A stretch of DNA of 64,000 bases from Melampsora larici-populina 98AG31 (Eukaryota; Basidiomycota; Pucciniomycetes; Pucciniales; Melampsoraceae), in the NCBI RefSeq assembly GCF_000204055.1, contig NW_006768862.1, positions 63,885 through 127,884 on the forward strand, written 5' to 3'. Position numbers and translations under genes: made by a program. Numbering within the stretch: the first letter of the stretch is position 1; each line of letters starts with the position of its first letter. The notes beneath the pieces are model-generated. The model was not told the origin of the DNA and made no database searches. It was given only the letters and a program-made list of their open reading frames with translations. Of this stretch, positions 1 through 10,218 are shown piece after piece.

Positions 1-6
1 ATAGAG

Positions 7-811
7 ATTATAGTGGCTTCTCTTACCTCGGGTGAAATACTCATGACAATACTTGCATTTGAATCAACGAGGATCGTCGCCAGTCTAGATGATAGAGAGA
101 TATTCCCGATTTGTCAGTAAGTTACAGACCTCAAGGCAAGTTAAAAGTCTTTACCTCGCCTTTCACATGGATCAGGGCCTCGTAGTATTCCAAAAGCTTG
201 GAAACCCTGCCAAGATGGGCACGTCGAGCAGCAGGTGACTCAATGACTTCGATTTCGGATTCTTGATCAACATCAACACCAGTAGGAACATCGTAATCCT
301 GATGAGAGAATTATATTTTGATACATTAATATCAAAATGTAGATAGTAAGTTCATGGAATGACATACCTCAATAACAGTTCGCTTCTTCTTCTTACACGG
401 TGCTGAACAAGGCTGAGAAGAGTTTGAAACGTTCCTGGAGACTGTACTTTTGCGTTTGCCTTGACGGTTACGGGTAACCGGTTTGGCAGCTTTCTTCTTC
501 ACCTTGCTGTTGCCAGAAACAGGTAGGTGAAAGGGTGCAGTCAAGGGTGTTACCGATTGGCCATCCTCAGATTCAGTTTTCTCAGATTCGGCTTCAGTGT
601 CTTCAGCCAAATCTTCAGGTTTGTCTGCTGGTAATCGAATCGCACGTCGGGAGTCTGGTGACTGCATCACAAAGCCTGGTCGAGGTTGTACCGGGCTACA
701 GACTCGAAGTGATCGAGATAATGAAGGTAAAGCAAGCAAAGACACAGAATCAAGCTGAAGGGTTGTTTGGGTGAAATTTCTGACATCGGCCGAAGTTGAA
801 CTTGGAGACAT
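7..811 (-). pseudogene. hAT-like transposase N-terminus with BED-type zinc finger, broken and cut by window edge
   Basis: Reading the minus strand from the ATG at 811, exon 811-368 ends at GAG|GTATGT, exon 298-155 follows after an ATCAG acceptor and ends at GAG|GTAAAG, and a third exon starts at 84. The first exon is Ser/Lys-rich and probably nuclear (a KKKKR stretch near residue 145). The third exon reads TGDDPR, a TGA stop at 64-66, then FKCKYCHEYFTR before a GTAAG donor. The CxxC block looks like the start of a BED zinc finger, as in hAT transposases, where an aromatic Trp would normally sit at the stop position. The likeliest history is therefore TGG to TGA. The rest of the transposase lies outside the window. 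What is seen: exons, splice signals, CxxC and the stop. What is inferred: the family and the lesion. An alternative is a complete short 202-aa protein. Confidence 0.45.
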
Positions 812-1264
812 GATGAAATTGGAATCAAATAAGTGATAATAGTTATCGATTGGTAATGGAATTAGGGCTTCTGGGTGGAAAAGGGGTTTCTCAAAATGGA
901 AAGGTTAATCCACACAGACAAAAAAATAGGATTGTGGTGGAGAGGAAGAATGAGACTCACTGTGAGGTCCTTTTAAAGATGGGGCCAGTAGTTCGCATGG
1001 CCTCTGAAACAGATACATCGTTTGAAGATGGTATCTAAAGGCGTGGAGGGATAGTCCAGAATTGGCGATGGATTGAGGTTGTGATGGGGGATTGTTGAAG
1101 GATAGTGCAACCAGAGAACTGGAGTGAGTTGCTATAGCATCCTTCAACAAAGCTAAGTCGAGTCGTTGATGTGTTGTTGAAGGTTGGGGATGGTGGTGTT
1201 TAAGACAAGTCGTAACGTTGAATGGAGCTGGGGCAAGCCTCATGGGACTCTCTCTGCGTGTCAT
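812..1264. other. 5' flank of the BED-finger gene, no supported gene
   Basis: Open frames occur on both strands (850-1038 plus, 905-1264 minus), but neither resembles a known protein and they overlap each other. I read this stretch as leader or internal non-coding sequence of the hAT-like element. Confidence 0.4.
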
Positions 1265-1500
1265 GGGTTGCTATGAGGCGCTTTGGCGCTAAGCGCTCGT
1301 AGGCGCTGTGACACCTCATAGCATAGCGGATTTCCGCTATAGACTGCGGATCTGTAAACCGCTATGTGTGAGGGGGGTTTCACCATAGCTATAGCCCAGC
1401 AAAAAAACCGCTATGGGTTAAAACGGGTAGCGCGGGCGGAGCGCGCGCCCTGCTACCGCCCCGGCACCGCTATCTCGGGCGGAGCGCCGGTGGCGTTGCT
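1265..1500. repeat. GC-rich CGCTAT/CGGAGC motif block, probable hAT subterminal region
   Basis: Repeated short motifs in both orientations (ATAGCGG, CCGCTAT, GGCGCT, GGGCGGAGCGC) make this block far more GC-rich than its surroundings. A similar composition (ATAGCGGAGC, CCGCTCCGC) marks the ends of the hAT-like element at 8617-10211. Subterminal arrays of this kind are typical transposase-binding regions of hAT elements. No clear terminal repeat or target duplication could be fixed here. Confidence 0.4.
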
Positions 1501-2218
1501 TGCAGGATGATACTTTCTAATTAGGCAAGACACTGGAAGAGTACTTTCACATGTTGCTTAACTCAGTCCCAAATCATGTTCCATACCCAGTTTTGGATTT
1601 TGTCAGGGCCTGGCACTATCATGGGGGGCTGTTGTTCTCAAGCACCTAAATGAATTAAAGAAACACTCAATCGCGGCGATCACCCAATTAAGGTCAGGCC
1701 ATATTCATCTAAACCATTACCTCTGCAAATTTGATCAACTAGGATCCCCAAGCTGTGAATGCCAAGAAGGCATCAAAACGGTGGAGCATTATCTTTTCAC
1801 ATGCAACACATACAACAAAGAAAGACAACAATTCGAAAAAGACATCAAACAACTCAACCTTCAGTTCAACACAACAATTATCAACAAACCTGTGGCCTTT
1901 AAAGCCATCGCCGCCTACTGCGACAGCACCTGGAGGTTTAAAAACCAATGGAGCTGGGCAAAAATTTCAAATGAAAACCCGCCAACATATAGGCAACCCC
2001 CTAGAGATTAATCTCGAATTCTTCATCATTTTTACCACATCCTTTAGCGCTTCCTTCCACATTACCGTATAAACATTGTATACTAGTTGAAACAGCCAAC
2101 AGCAACCCTTTCCCCTGACACAGCCAGAGGGGTTTTACCGGTGCTGGAAAATATGCAGTGTTCAATAGCCTTACGGCTCCAATGACACTTTAAGCAATAA
2201 AAAAAAAAAAAAAAAAAA
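1500..2218 (+). mobile_element. 5'-truncated LINE (non-LTR retrotransposon) 3' end with poly(A)
   Basis: This is a fragment holding the last part of a LINE ORF2, about 190 nt of 3' UTR and a 20-nt pure A tail at 2199-2218. Severe 5' truncation with an A tail is the normal outcome of target-primed reverse transcription. The left boundary is approximate, and no convincing target-site duplication was found. Confidence 0.65.
1604..2011 (+). pseudogene. LINE ORF2 C-terminus (post-RT cysteine motif)
   Basis: The plus-strand frame from 1604 to the stop at 2009-2011 is open for 135 codons. It contains the LINE C-terminal pattern of a helical QLRSGHIHLNHYL stretch followed by SCEC...EHYLFTC, a CxC-x(n)-H-x4-C zinc-type motif found downstream of the RT/RNase H region in Tad/I-like and related LINEs. 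There is no start codon in context and no reverse transcriptase domain, so this is the tail of a truncated copy and not a functional gene. The clade cannot be set from this piece. Confidence 0.65.
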
Positions 2219-2416
2219 CCAACGGGACCTTTGTTTGATAGCTCCAATGGCGTGACGAGACTGGCTCTTCCCGGATTAGTTAGGAGACTATGTCACACGG
2301 TGGTGACCGACTTTCTTTCAACATTTTTGACAGTGCGTTGATTCTCAGCCAGATTCCGGAATGATGAATTAGGTGTGGCGAAGGGCCGAGGCTCGAGGAA
2401 GATATAATATTACTTA

Positions 2417-2736
2417 GAGCATCTCCTATCGTTCGAGTAAATTTTCAGTAAATTTTCTGTACGTAGGTGTTTGGTACAGTATCAATCGGTACAGAACTGT
2501 CGAAATCCACTATCGTTGGAAAGAAAGTGCCTCGGTACAGTACCAAATGGTGAGAACAATGGTTTCCCCGCAGATACCGAATCGGTAGAGGTCCAGTAAA
2601 TTTGCTGGACCTCTACAGAATTTTGACCGATTCGGTGGATACCGAATCGTGTTTTAGACACGATTGGGGAATTTAAGGGTCGGTACAGTAAAATTTACCG
2701 TACCGAAGCCCTTTACCGAGACGATAGGAGATGCTC
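2417..2736. mobile_element. PIF/Harbinger-type MITE, 320 bp
   Basis: Perfect 16-bp terminal inverted repeats GAGCATCTCCTATCGT are flanked on both sides by TTA (2414-2416 and 2737-2739). A 3-bp TTA/TWA duplication with GAGCATCTCC ends is characteristic of PIF/Harbinger (Tourist-like) elements. The interior is itself rich in inverted GGTACAG/CTGTACC and ACCGAATCGG motifs and has no coding potential. Confidence 0.8.
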
Positions 2737-2906
2737 TTATTAAGTCTAAGTAGATAGGTACTTAATATACTTAAGTGAAACCCTTTGACCGAAAATCGAG
2801 CAATCCAATCGAGGTCAACTGACCTCACAGTTTACTTATTCCTTTTCCAACTTCAACATTCACAGCCACGAACAAGAACAAACATAGGGAAGACGAATAA
2901 CAAGAT

Positions 2907-5470
2907 ATGTCCTCTCCACCATCTCCCACTCACCATAATGAGTCTATTCCACTTGGTTCGTTTGCTTTGACGGAGCTATTTACCAATCCTTCTCATCTCC
3001 TAACTGACCCTTTTGGTTCAAACAGCTGGCACCGAGGTTCATGGTCTCAAGCGAAGTCGTGACACTAATCCACTTGGTCAAACTCCGGAGAGTCACCATG
3101 AACGTCGATCACCAAACCCCAGCGTCTCCCTTGAAGTAGGTTCTGATATAGAAAGCGAGGTAGATTTACCCTCACTGGTCGATTATCCTCTCATACATCT
3201 TTCCCGATCACCGGGTTTTATAATCTGGCTTGTTCATCATCACCCCTGATGATCGAATACGCTCTCGAAGTCGCACCATCCTGGATTTTTGGTATCGTCC
3301 CTGCAGTCGGGTAGTATCATCCTGATCGTGTTTTTCTTTTGCTTTACCTGATAGACGCCCAACCAAGTCGGGCATCCTCCCACACCACTGGCTAAAAAAG
3401 GGTCAGCTTTGTTCTCGTGTTATCAAAGCTTCAGTGTCTTCTTTTCCTTATAGTCGATTTAATTACTCAACAGACGCCGTTTCTCGAAGTGCTCGGATGT
3501 TGAACAGACCAGCCCACCTACGACCCGTCATCCTCAAGGTGTCTCTCACAGTCATACTTCCTCCAATGGTGGTAGCGACCATGACCACAGCAAATCGCGG
3601 GTGACCACTCCGGAAGCCACTGAGGTTAAATCTGTTCGAAAGAAAGTCGAAGGCATGGGCGTGGAGAACGATCAGGAACAGGCACATGAAGCACTAGAAG
3701 TGACTCCTCTCAATCCTGGCCAATCTGACAACGAGGCTTCGATTCTTACAGCGCCTGCGAAGTCTGATGCTCTGGTTCGAGTCATATTTCATCTTATCGC
3801 AACTCTACCGGCGATGCATAGGAAAGTGGGAGCTGATGTAAAACCTTGACATTCTTCAGCCTGCCTCTTGGGCGTCCTACAATCATTCTGAATCGCCATT
3901 CATGGTACATGCGCCAAAGTCCAACGTCTCGATTTTTTCCGCCTCAGATCCTGTTACCTCAGATCAAGCTTCAGATTCTACACCAGTTCCATCCTCAAAT
4001 ACCGGTCCTGCTCGTGCCTTTGCGGTCCCACACAGTAATACACACAAACCTTCCTCCTCTGCCTTGCATTCATCTTTCACTAGCGCCATCACTGGATCAA
4101 ACTCGCTTGCTTCAGCTTCCCCTAATTTCCCCTGTGGCTCAGATTTTTTCCTCAAAGGTAAGCGCAACAACTGTTTAGCTAGCTCTCAGTCCGGGCTAGA
4201 GCCCGGGAATTCAGTTCAGAATAAGAAGGCCAAACTACCCGAGGCAAGTGGGGGTGACGGCTTTGCCGCCTATTCGAGTGGTCGACCTACTAGTCTCAAG
4301 CCAGCAGCACTGGACAAACTGAACAACAACGAAGCCTTGCAGATCCCCTCTCTTTCAGCCCCTCTTCTGAATGTCAAACCGATTTCTTCAGCTGCTAGCT
4401 CCGTGTGCGCAGTCAACGGAGACTCCGATAGTATTCGAAGCCCTCCCCTCTCAACTTCATCAGCGATCACATCATTTCCCCAATCTAGATCAAATCCTAG
4501 CCCACTTGGATTCTCCTCTTTTTCTCAATCTTCAGCTTTTGGTGTCTCGCCGCTAACGAATGGCAAAGCAAATTGGACATCGTCTACACCTTCGGTCTTC
4601 GATCAGCCTACTATCTCACCAAGTGACGGACAAAGTGAAGAAGGGGGAAATGGTCCCAAAAAGAAAACTCACTTAGCCCTTGCTGCCGATCTCGGGGGAG
4701 AAGACAAGCATGCTGGGTTTGGGGCCAAGGAACGTGAGTCTAATGGCCCTCTATCGGCTCAATGCGTTCGTGTTTGATGACCGTCGAATTTCTACTCCAA
4801 ATTTTTCATGTTACTATGTCTCGTCTACGTCTCCATAGTCATCACGGGTGAGGAGAATGAGAATCTGGTCAAGAGTGTGAGATGTAAAGTCTTTACTTTG
4901 GAAGAGGATGGAACATGGCATGAACGCGGATCAGGTGGACTTCGATTACTTCGTAACAAATCAGAACCTTCGCGTTATCGATTGAGTACGTTGTTGATCC
5001 CCTTCTTGCCCCACTTGCAGTATCCATGTTTGATCATCTATACTTATGCCTGGACAATAATCGGATGATCAGTCATGAGAGCCGATGCCGTACACAGAGT
5101 ACTCTTGAATGTCCCAATCTTCAAGGGTTTCAGCTACGTGGCGAGTCAAGAAAAGTTTCTATCGTTTGCTTCGACGGCCATCAACACCGATCCATCAATT
5201 TCTTCAGCGTCGAAGGATTCTGGTGACGGAGGACAAACTACGAATACTAGTAACAGCCAATTTCAAAAGTACCTTTGTAAAGTAAGTCACAGTTGATTGA
5301 TAAATGAATCTTATTGAAGCTTCTAATTCAATTTCTTATTTTCATAGTTCAGTCGAACGGAAGCTCGTCAAGAGATGATTGATAGTATTCAACAATGCTT
5401 GACTGATTTGGCCTCAAGACCAGACCTTCCAACTAACACCCATCTATCTACATCAACAGATGAGGATTAG
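2907..5470 (+). CDS. Yrb2/Hba1 (RanBP3)-like nuclear Ran-binding protein, 8 exons, 627 aa
   Basis: Proposed exons are 2907-2955, 3026-3159, 3355-3401, 3474-3774, 3860-4733, 4839-4985, 5073-5281 and 5348-5470. They sum to 1,884 nt, exactly 628 codons, with TAG at 5468-5470. The N-terminal half is Ser/Pro-rich with basic nuclear-localisation-like KRSR and RKK segments and a VRKKVEGMG stretch. A low-complexity Ser/Phe region follows. The C-terminal part (about residues 469-600) is a RanBD1-type domain: TGEENENLVKSVRCKVFTL, GTWHERGSGGLRLLRN, MRADAVHRVLLNVPIFKG. Proteins of this family bind Ran-GTP and assist Crm1-dependent nuclear export. Two introns (2956, 3775) use GTTCG donors, and those junctions and exon 3 are the least certain. 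The gene appears intact and is the clearest resident host gene of the window. Confidence 0.85.
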
Positions 5471-6104
5471 GATACGGAATCTGAACCTGATCAATAGCAA
5501 TCTCTAACTAATGTTGTTTTGTTTCTCACTCACTTTGCTTCTTCTTCTTCATTGACGTGTATATGATAGTTGTCTTGTTCCTGTCCCGACGAAAAAAACG
5601 TTTTTGGCGGTGTCCTAAGTACCAAGTAGTTCTCCATCTTTCTAACTATACAACCCCTTCACTTTGAGATTTTTTACATAAAATAAAATGTGAAGCTCAT
5701 AAATAAAAAACATTTGTGGTAAATCGGAAGTTGTATAAAGTTCAATTTTATGGGAATAAATGATCATCTACCACTACCATGAAATGTTGGACTTGGAACT
5801 TGGACATCTCAATGGATAGTGCGCTTCCGTGTTTTGGACATCAATCATACCAATGTCGCCTATGTTTGATATATTTGCTTGTGTAATAGTTTGAGACATC
5901 ATGAATGATTGGAATTTGATCCTTGTATCACTATTGGCTATACAATTTTCTTGATTGTTTGCAAGGGAGCCTGCTTGAGAAAACCTCAACAGTGAATTTC
6001 ACCTTGATTCTGATAATGGGACCAGATCAGTAAGTGAAGCGGATGTGCCTGTCTTGGAAGAGGGTCTTAGTTAAACTTATCTACAATGTTTTTTATTGCA
6101 TTGC
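5471..6104. other. 3' flank of the Ran-binding gene, no gene seen
   Basis: T-rich 3' untranslated-like sequence is followed by AT-rich DNA. AATAAA-like strings near 5680-5710 could serve polyadenylation. No open frame with recognisable content was found. Confidence 0.4.
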
Positions 6105-6340
6105 TTAGAGCATCTCCTATGATCTTGTTCAGTGGCCTCAGTCAACGTCTGAGCTTGTCTAAGGCAACCTGCCGCAAAAAAGCGGTGGCAAGGGACTGGC
6201 CCCATTGCCCCTACTGAAATTATTATGTAGCGGCTGCAAGCGTTCTGCCATTGCTGCCCGTGAAAAAAACTGCTTGCAGCAGGACTCAGATTGTCGGCGC
6301 GGCGTAGAAAGCACACCATTCACAGCCCCCAACTACTGGT
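6105..6340. mobile_element. Orphan left end of a Harbinger-type element
   Basis: TTA at 6105-6107 followed by GAGCATCTCCTATG repeats the terminus of the MITE at 2417. No matching right end is present before 6341, where a different element begins. This looks like a copy interrupted by later insertions. Confidence 0.45.
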
Positions 6341-6875
6341 CACTGGCAGGCCAGTACATCCAATGTCTCCAAAATGTTTTCAACAAAACTTCAATTTGTT
6401 TTCAGCATAACATCCATCTGCTATCAAGATGTTTTGGGTCAGTTACCAGCAAAATATGTCATACCACCAAAATTGAGATGATGACATACAGCATCATAAA
6501 TCTGTACAAACCTGCTCCTGTATTTCCCCACCAAGAATATATAGTTTATTAACCTTTGTGACATAAAGTGACTGAGTTATTGAGGTTTGAAAAGAAAAAT
6601 ATAGACCAAAAATACTGTATTTGTACTATACCTAAGAATTGTTTCTGGAATATCTTCCGGCTTCATCAATACACATACACAAAAAATTGATATTCCTTTT
6701 GTAAATATGTTTCTCCACATTTTTGTCTCCTGAAGCCTTCCTGTATGGACAGTATTTCTATATGTAATTGTGGTGTGTACATGGGCAGTCAACATTTTGA
6801 TTGATTCTTTGATTCTAGACAGAATATGGCAAATTTTATGGCAGAAATTTCTGTAAAATACCATTTACATGTATA

Positions 6876-7140
6876 GTGGGAACCATCAAGAGCCACTTAA
6901 TTGGGCAATTTTTCAAAAAAGATTGCCGAAGTCACAAATATCACTCAATTCAAAAATCAAGATATTTTTGGGGTCCTCTTGTTCAGGGCTATTCAAAAAT
7001 ATCCTCAGAAGACCAATTTTCGAAGTTCTTGTTTTTTTTATTCCTGACGGTCAAGAGTGTACCAGAGGAAAATCAGATGTTTGTTGTATGTAATTACAAA
7101 CTACCCGGTCTGTGGCTTCTTGTGTCTTGATGGTTCCCAC
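6876..7140. mobile_element. Nested TA-flanked MITE (Tc1/mariner-like), 265 bp
   Basis: Inverted repeats GTGGGAACCATCAAGA lie at both ends and are flanked by TA (6874-6875, 7141-7142). TA duplication points to Tc1/mariner. It sits inside the larger inverted-arm element. The interior is non-coding. Confidence 0.5.
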
Positions 7141-7142
7141 TA

Positions 7143-8150
7143 TATATCAATAAAATTCCAAATGATTTTGGCAATGGACATTACTATTTGGCAACCACCT
7201 TGTTTGACCCAATGCCCAGTTTTTGGATACTTGTTATTCAATGCCCTATTTGATTGAAATATAGCCCGGTTTGAATTTGAAATTGGGATTTGAGATTGCG
7301 CTGGCTGGCTCAGCAAACATGCTCACAGCCAATTTGTTCATTCAAATGTCTCATTTTCTCACTGGTCATCAAAAGCCAATTTTACCCTTACTCAAAGTGT
7401 CAAACTCAAACTCTCGGATCTGTTTATGACAGAGATCAATCACTTTAGCCTTTTGGATTTCATAACAACACATAAAACAGATTGATAGAAATAAAAAAAT
7501 AAACAAGTGTTAGAGTATGTTATAAGTAAGAGGAAGTAAGCATACAAAAAGAGCAAGACATGAGCAACAAGCGTGAGAATTTGAGACTGAGAGAAAAGTT
7601 GCACAACACAAACAACAACAACCCATCAATCAACACACATGAGATGGTGATTGAGATCAAGAGAAACACCAACAACTGTGTATCATTTTTGCCGGTCAGA
7701 GGTGAATCCCTTGTTTGTCTAATGAACAGATTGATTGTGGATTGTTGATCAAAACTGAGAAGCTCCTTATTGTATTGAACAGATCACATGTTGCCAGGCT
7801 CTTAAACGGTTCATCCCAACGGAGATGGGATGAAGCTTGATGTTGATGTAAGTGGTAGAGAGGTGGTGGTAGCCCAGTTTTATATTTGATTGGAGGTGTT
7901 CTTAGCCCGGTTTCTCATGGTGAGAAGCCCTCTTTTGAATATGAAAGCTGTTTAGTTGTTTGATGCCCAGATTGGCTGCGGCTGCGGCCACATTTGGCGG
8001 AGACAGGTCCCGGTTGTGCAAGCAAAGCATGGATAAGTACCAAAGGCTGACCAGGCGTCGGGTTAATGAAAGCAGTTGCCAAATAGTGCTGTCCTTTGGC
8101 AATACATCCCCTCAAAATTTGTCTTGGGGCAAAGAACTTCAGAAAATCAA
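7143..8150. other. Interior of the inverted-arm element, no gene
   Basis: The sequence is AT-rich, with only short open frames on both strands. None resembles a known protein or has plausible splice structure. Confidence 0.4.
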
Positions 8151-8674
8151 ACTTGCAGATCCACATTCAGGAATCACATGTAGAGATACTGGACATGCAG
8201 GAAGGCTTTAGGGGGACAAAAATGTGGAGAAACATATTTTCAAAAGGAATATCAATTTTTTTGTGTATGTATATTGATGAAGCTGGAAGATATTCCATAA
8301 TCAATTCTTAGGTATAGTACAAAAATAGTTTTTTTTCAAACCTCAATAACTCAGTCACTTTATGTCACAAAGGTTAATAAACTATATATTCTTGGTGGGG
8401 AAATGCAGGAGCAGGTTTGTACAGATTTATGATTCTGTATGACATCATCTCAATTTTGGTGGTATGACATATTTTGCTGGTAACTGACCCAAAACATCTT
8501 GATAGCAGATGGATGTTATGTGAAAACAAATTGAAGTTTTGTTGAAAACATTTTGGAGACATAGGAAACTTTCAATAGGTATAGCACTAGTACTTCCCAA
8601 GATATTCAAGTGCAAACAACACAGGAACCGCTCCGCACCACTCGGGATTTTGACCCTTTTTGTGTGCGGAGCGC

Positions 8675-9137
8675 AGATACCGCTCTCAACCGCTTCGCAC
8701 CTATATCACTATTTTCATTATTTTTTGGCTCAAGGCATAGCGGAGCAAAAAAGCCGCTCCGCGCGCGCTATATAGTACACTATGCGCGGTGTGCGCTATA
8801 TAGTGCGCAATGAGCGCTCAACTGGGGCCAGATACCGCTCTCAACCGCTTCGCACCTATATCACTATTTTCATTATTTTTTGGCTCAAGGCATAGCGGAG
8901 CAAAAAAGCCGCTCCGCGCGCGCTATATAGTACACTATGCGCGGTGTGCGCTATATAGTGCGCAATGAGCGCTCAACTGGGGCCAGATACCGCTCTCAAC
9001 CGCTTCGCACCTATATCACTATTTTCATTATTTTTTGGCTCAAGGCATAGCGGAGCAAAAAAGCCGCTCCGCGCGCTATATAGTACACTATGCGCGGTGT
9101 GCGCTATATAGTGCGCAATGAGCCCTCAACTGGGGCC
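8675..9137 (+). repeat. Three tandem 155-bp repeats
   Basis: Units start at 8675, 8830 and 8985. The first two are essentially identical and the third is 2 bp shorter in its GCGCGC run. Each contains two inverted ATAGCGGAGC/GCTCCGC blocks and two copies of GCGCTATATAGT. As the array lies just inside the left terminus of the hAT-like element, it may be an amplified transposase-binding region. Confidence 0.9.
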
Positions 9138-9139
9138 AG

Positions 9140-9985
9140 CGTGAAGAGAAAAGAAAATGCTTTCATTTCTTATTGTTTGTTGGCTTATAATGCTTTTTTT
9201 CCAATTAATAATGAAAATTCTTGATTGATTGATTTGATGATTGGATTTAATTTTTTGGTTTGGATTTCTTTGGATTGGATTACAATTGTAGAAAGTGAAT
9301 TTGAAATTTCTTGATTGGTTGCAGAACATTTGGTAATCAAATTGGTTAATGATTCAATTAAATTCAAAATCATATTTGATGTTTCTATATTTGAATATTG
9401 TGAACCGTTAAAAAGATTAGATCCTAAACCCATATTAAAATGTTGTTCTTGATGAATCTAGTCGCACTCAAAGGAAAGAATATCATTGATTTGAAAAGTT
9501 CAACAAACAATAAAGAAAATGATCAAAACTCAACTCAATCAGAAATCCTAATCAAATGATCATTCAAGATTTCTCTAATATTCTTAGCAAAAGATCTAAT
9601 CAACAATGGATCAAACCTAGCAGCATATAATTCATTAATCAAAATCAAATTTAATCTTTCAGTTTTTGAGCTATTCAATGCTTCAAGAATTTGATTTTTA
9701 GATCTTTCAAGATGAACTGATTCGAATCGTGAAATAGCTTGAAGCGTTAAAATTGTTTCAGGTGATTGTGTGCGGATTGTAAGATCTTGTGACTTGGTTT
9801 TGATGGAGGGAAATCAAACGGATTGAAAAATGCAATGAATCACAGGTCGGCCACAGTCGAAGATGTTGCCAGGGATGGTCCATTGTTTTGAAAAGAGGCT
9901 TAGCGCTTTTCGGATGGCAAATTGGTGGTCTGAAAGGTTTGCATGGATGCAGCAAAATAGTTTGATATGGTGAAGGCAAGAAACC
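9140..9985 (-). pseudogene. Unidentified captured gene fragment inside the hAT-like element
   Basis: On the minus strand two segments look like real protein. The first, about 9800-9555, reads TIRTQSPETILTLQAISRFE and continues through a long Leu/Arg-rich helical stretch to LNDHLI. The second, about 9465-9185, contains NMILNLIESLTNLITK and ends in LLIGKKAL. They are separated by about 90 nt that could be an intron. The upstream part (9979-9800) changes frame. The composition (Lys/Asn/Leu, helical) suits a coiled-coil host protein, but I do not recognise the family. Without a full start or a consistent frame it is best read as an exon fragment taken up by the element. Confidence 0.45.
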
Positions 9986-10218
9986 TGTATCAATCTGTAC
10001 CCTTCCCCCTGGGTACAGGGCTTTTGCTCCGCTATTTAGCGATGAGCGAATGGCCCCAAGCCCGAGCGGAGTGATTGCTCCGCTCTGGAATTTTCAAGCC
10101 CTGCCAAGCGGTCCGCAGGCTCTGCTATAATGGGGGGAGCGTAGAGCGGAGCAAAACCTGCTATAACACCGCTCCACAACCACTATATGTTGCGGAGTGG
10201 TTCCGGTATTGGTGCAAA

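Larger units (their letters stand above)
6341..8566. mobile_element. Non-autonomous element with ~400-bp inverted termini (CACTG-type end)
   Basis: The sequence from 6341 (CACTGGCAGGCCAGTACATC) to about 6745 reappears inverted at about 8190-8563 with minor differences. Shared blocks include ATGTCTCCAAAATGTTTTC, the CACCAAGAATATATAGTTTA stretch and the CTTCCTG...CCACATTTTTGTC stretch. A third diverged copy ends at 37430 with the same CCTGCCAGTG terminus. The right end of this copy is missing about 20 bp. CACTG ends suggest the CACTA group. No coding sequence is recognisable between the arms. Confidence 0.6.
8617..10211. mobile_element. hAT-like non-autonomous element (1,595 bp) carrying a gene fragment
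   Basis: The left end CAACACAGGAACCGCTCCGC (8617-8636) matches the inverted right end, CAATACCGGAACCACTCCGC in reverse complement (10192-10211), at 17 of 20 positions. The element is flanked by an identical 7-bp GTGCAAA at 8610-8616 and 10212-10218. CG-rich CCGCTCCGC/ATAGCGGAGC motifs fill both subterminal regions. hAT elements normally make 8-bp duplications, so the superfamily call is tentative. There is no transposase inside. The element holds a tandem array on the left and a spliced-gene-like fragment in the middle. Confidence 0.65.

Noticed and set aside
905..1264. 119-codon minus-strand open frame
   Set aside because: Unrecognised, overlaps an opposite frame, no splice or start context; probably chance within element DNA.
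3902..4777. Open frame as a single-exon gene
   Set aside because: It is one exon of the Ran-binding gene; the true exon starts at 3860 and ends at the GTGAGT donor at 4734.
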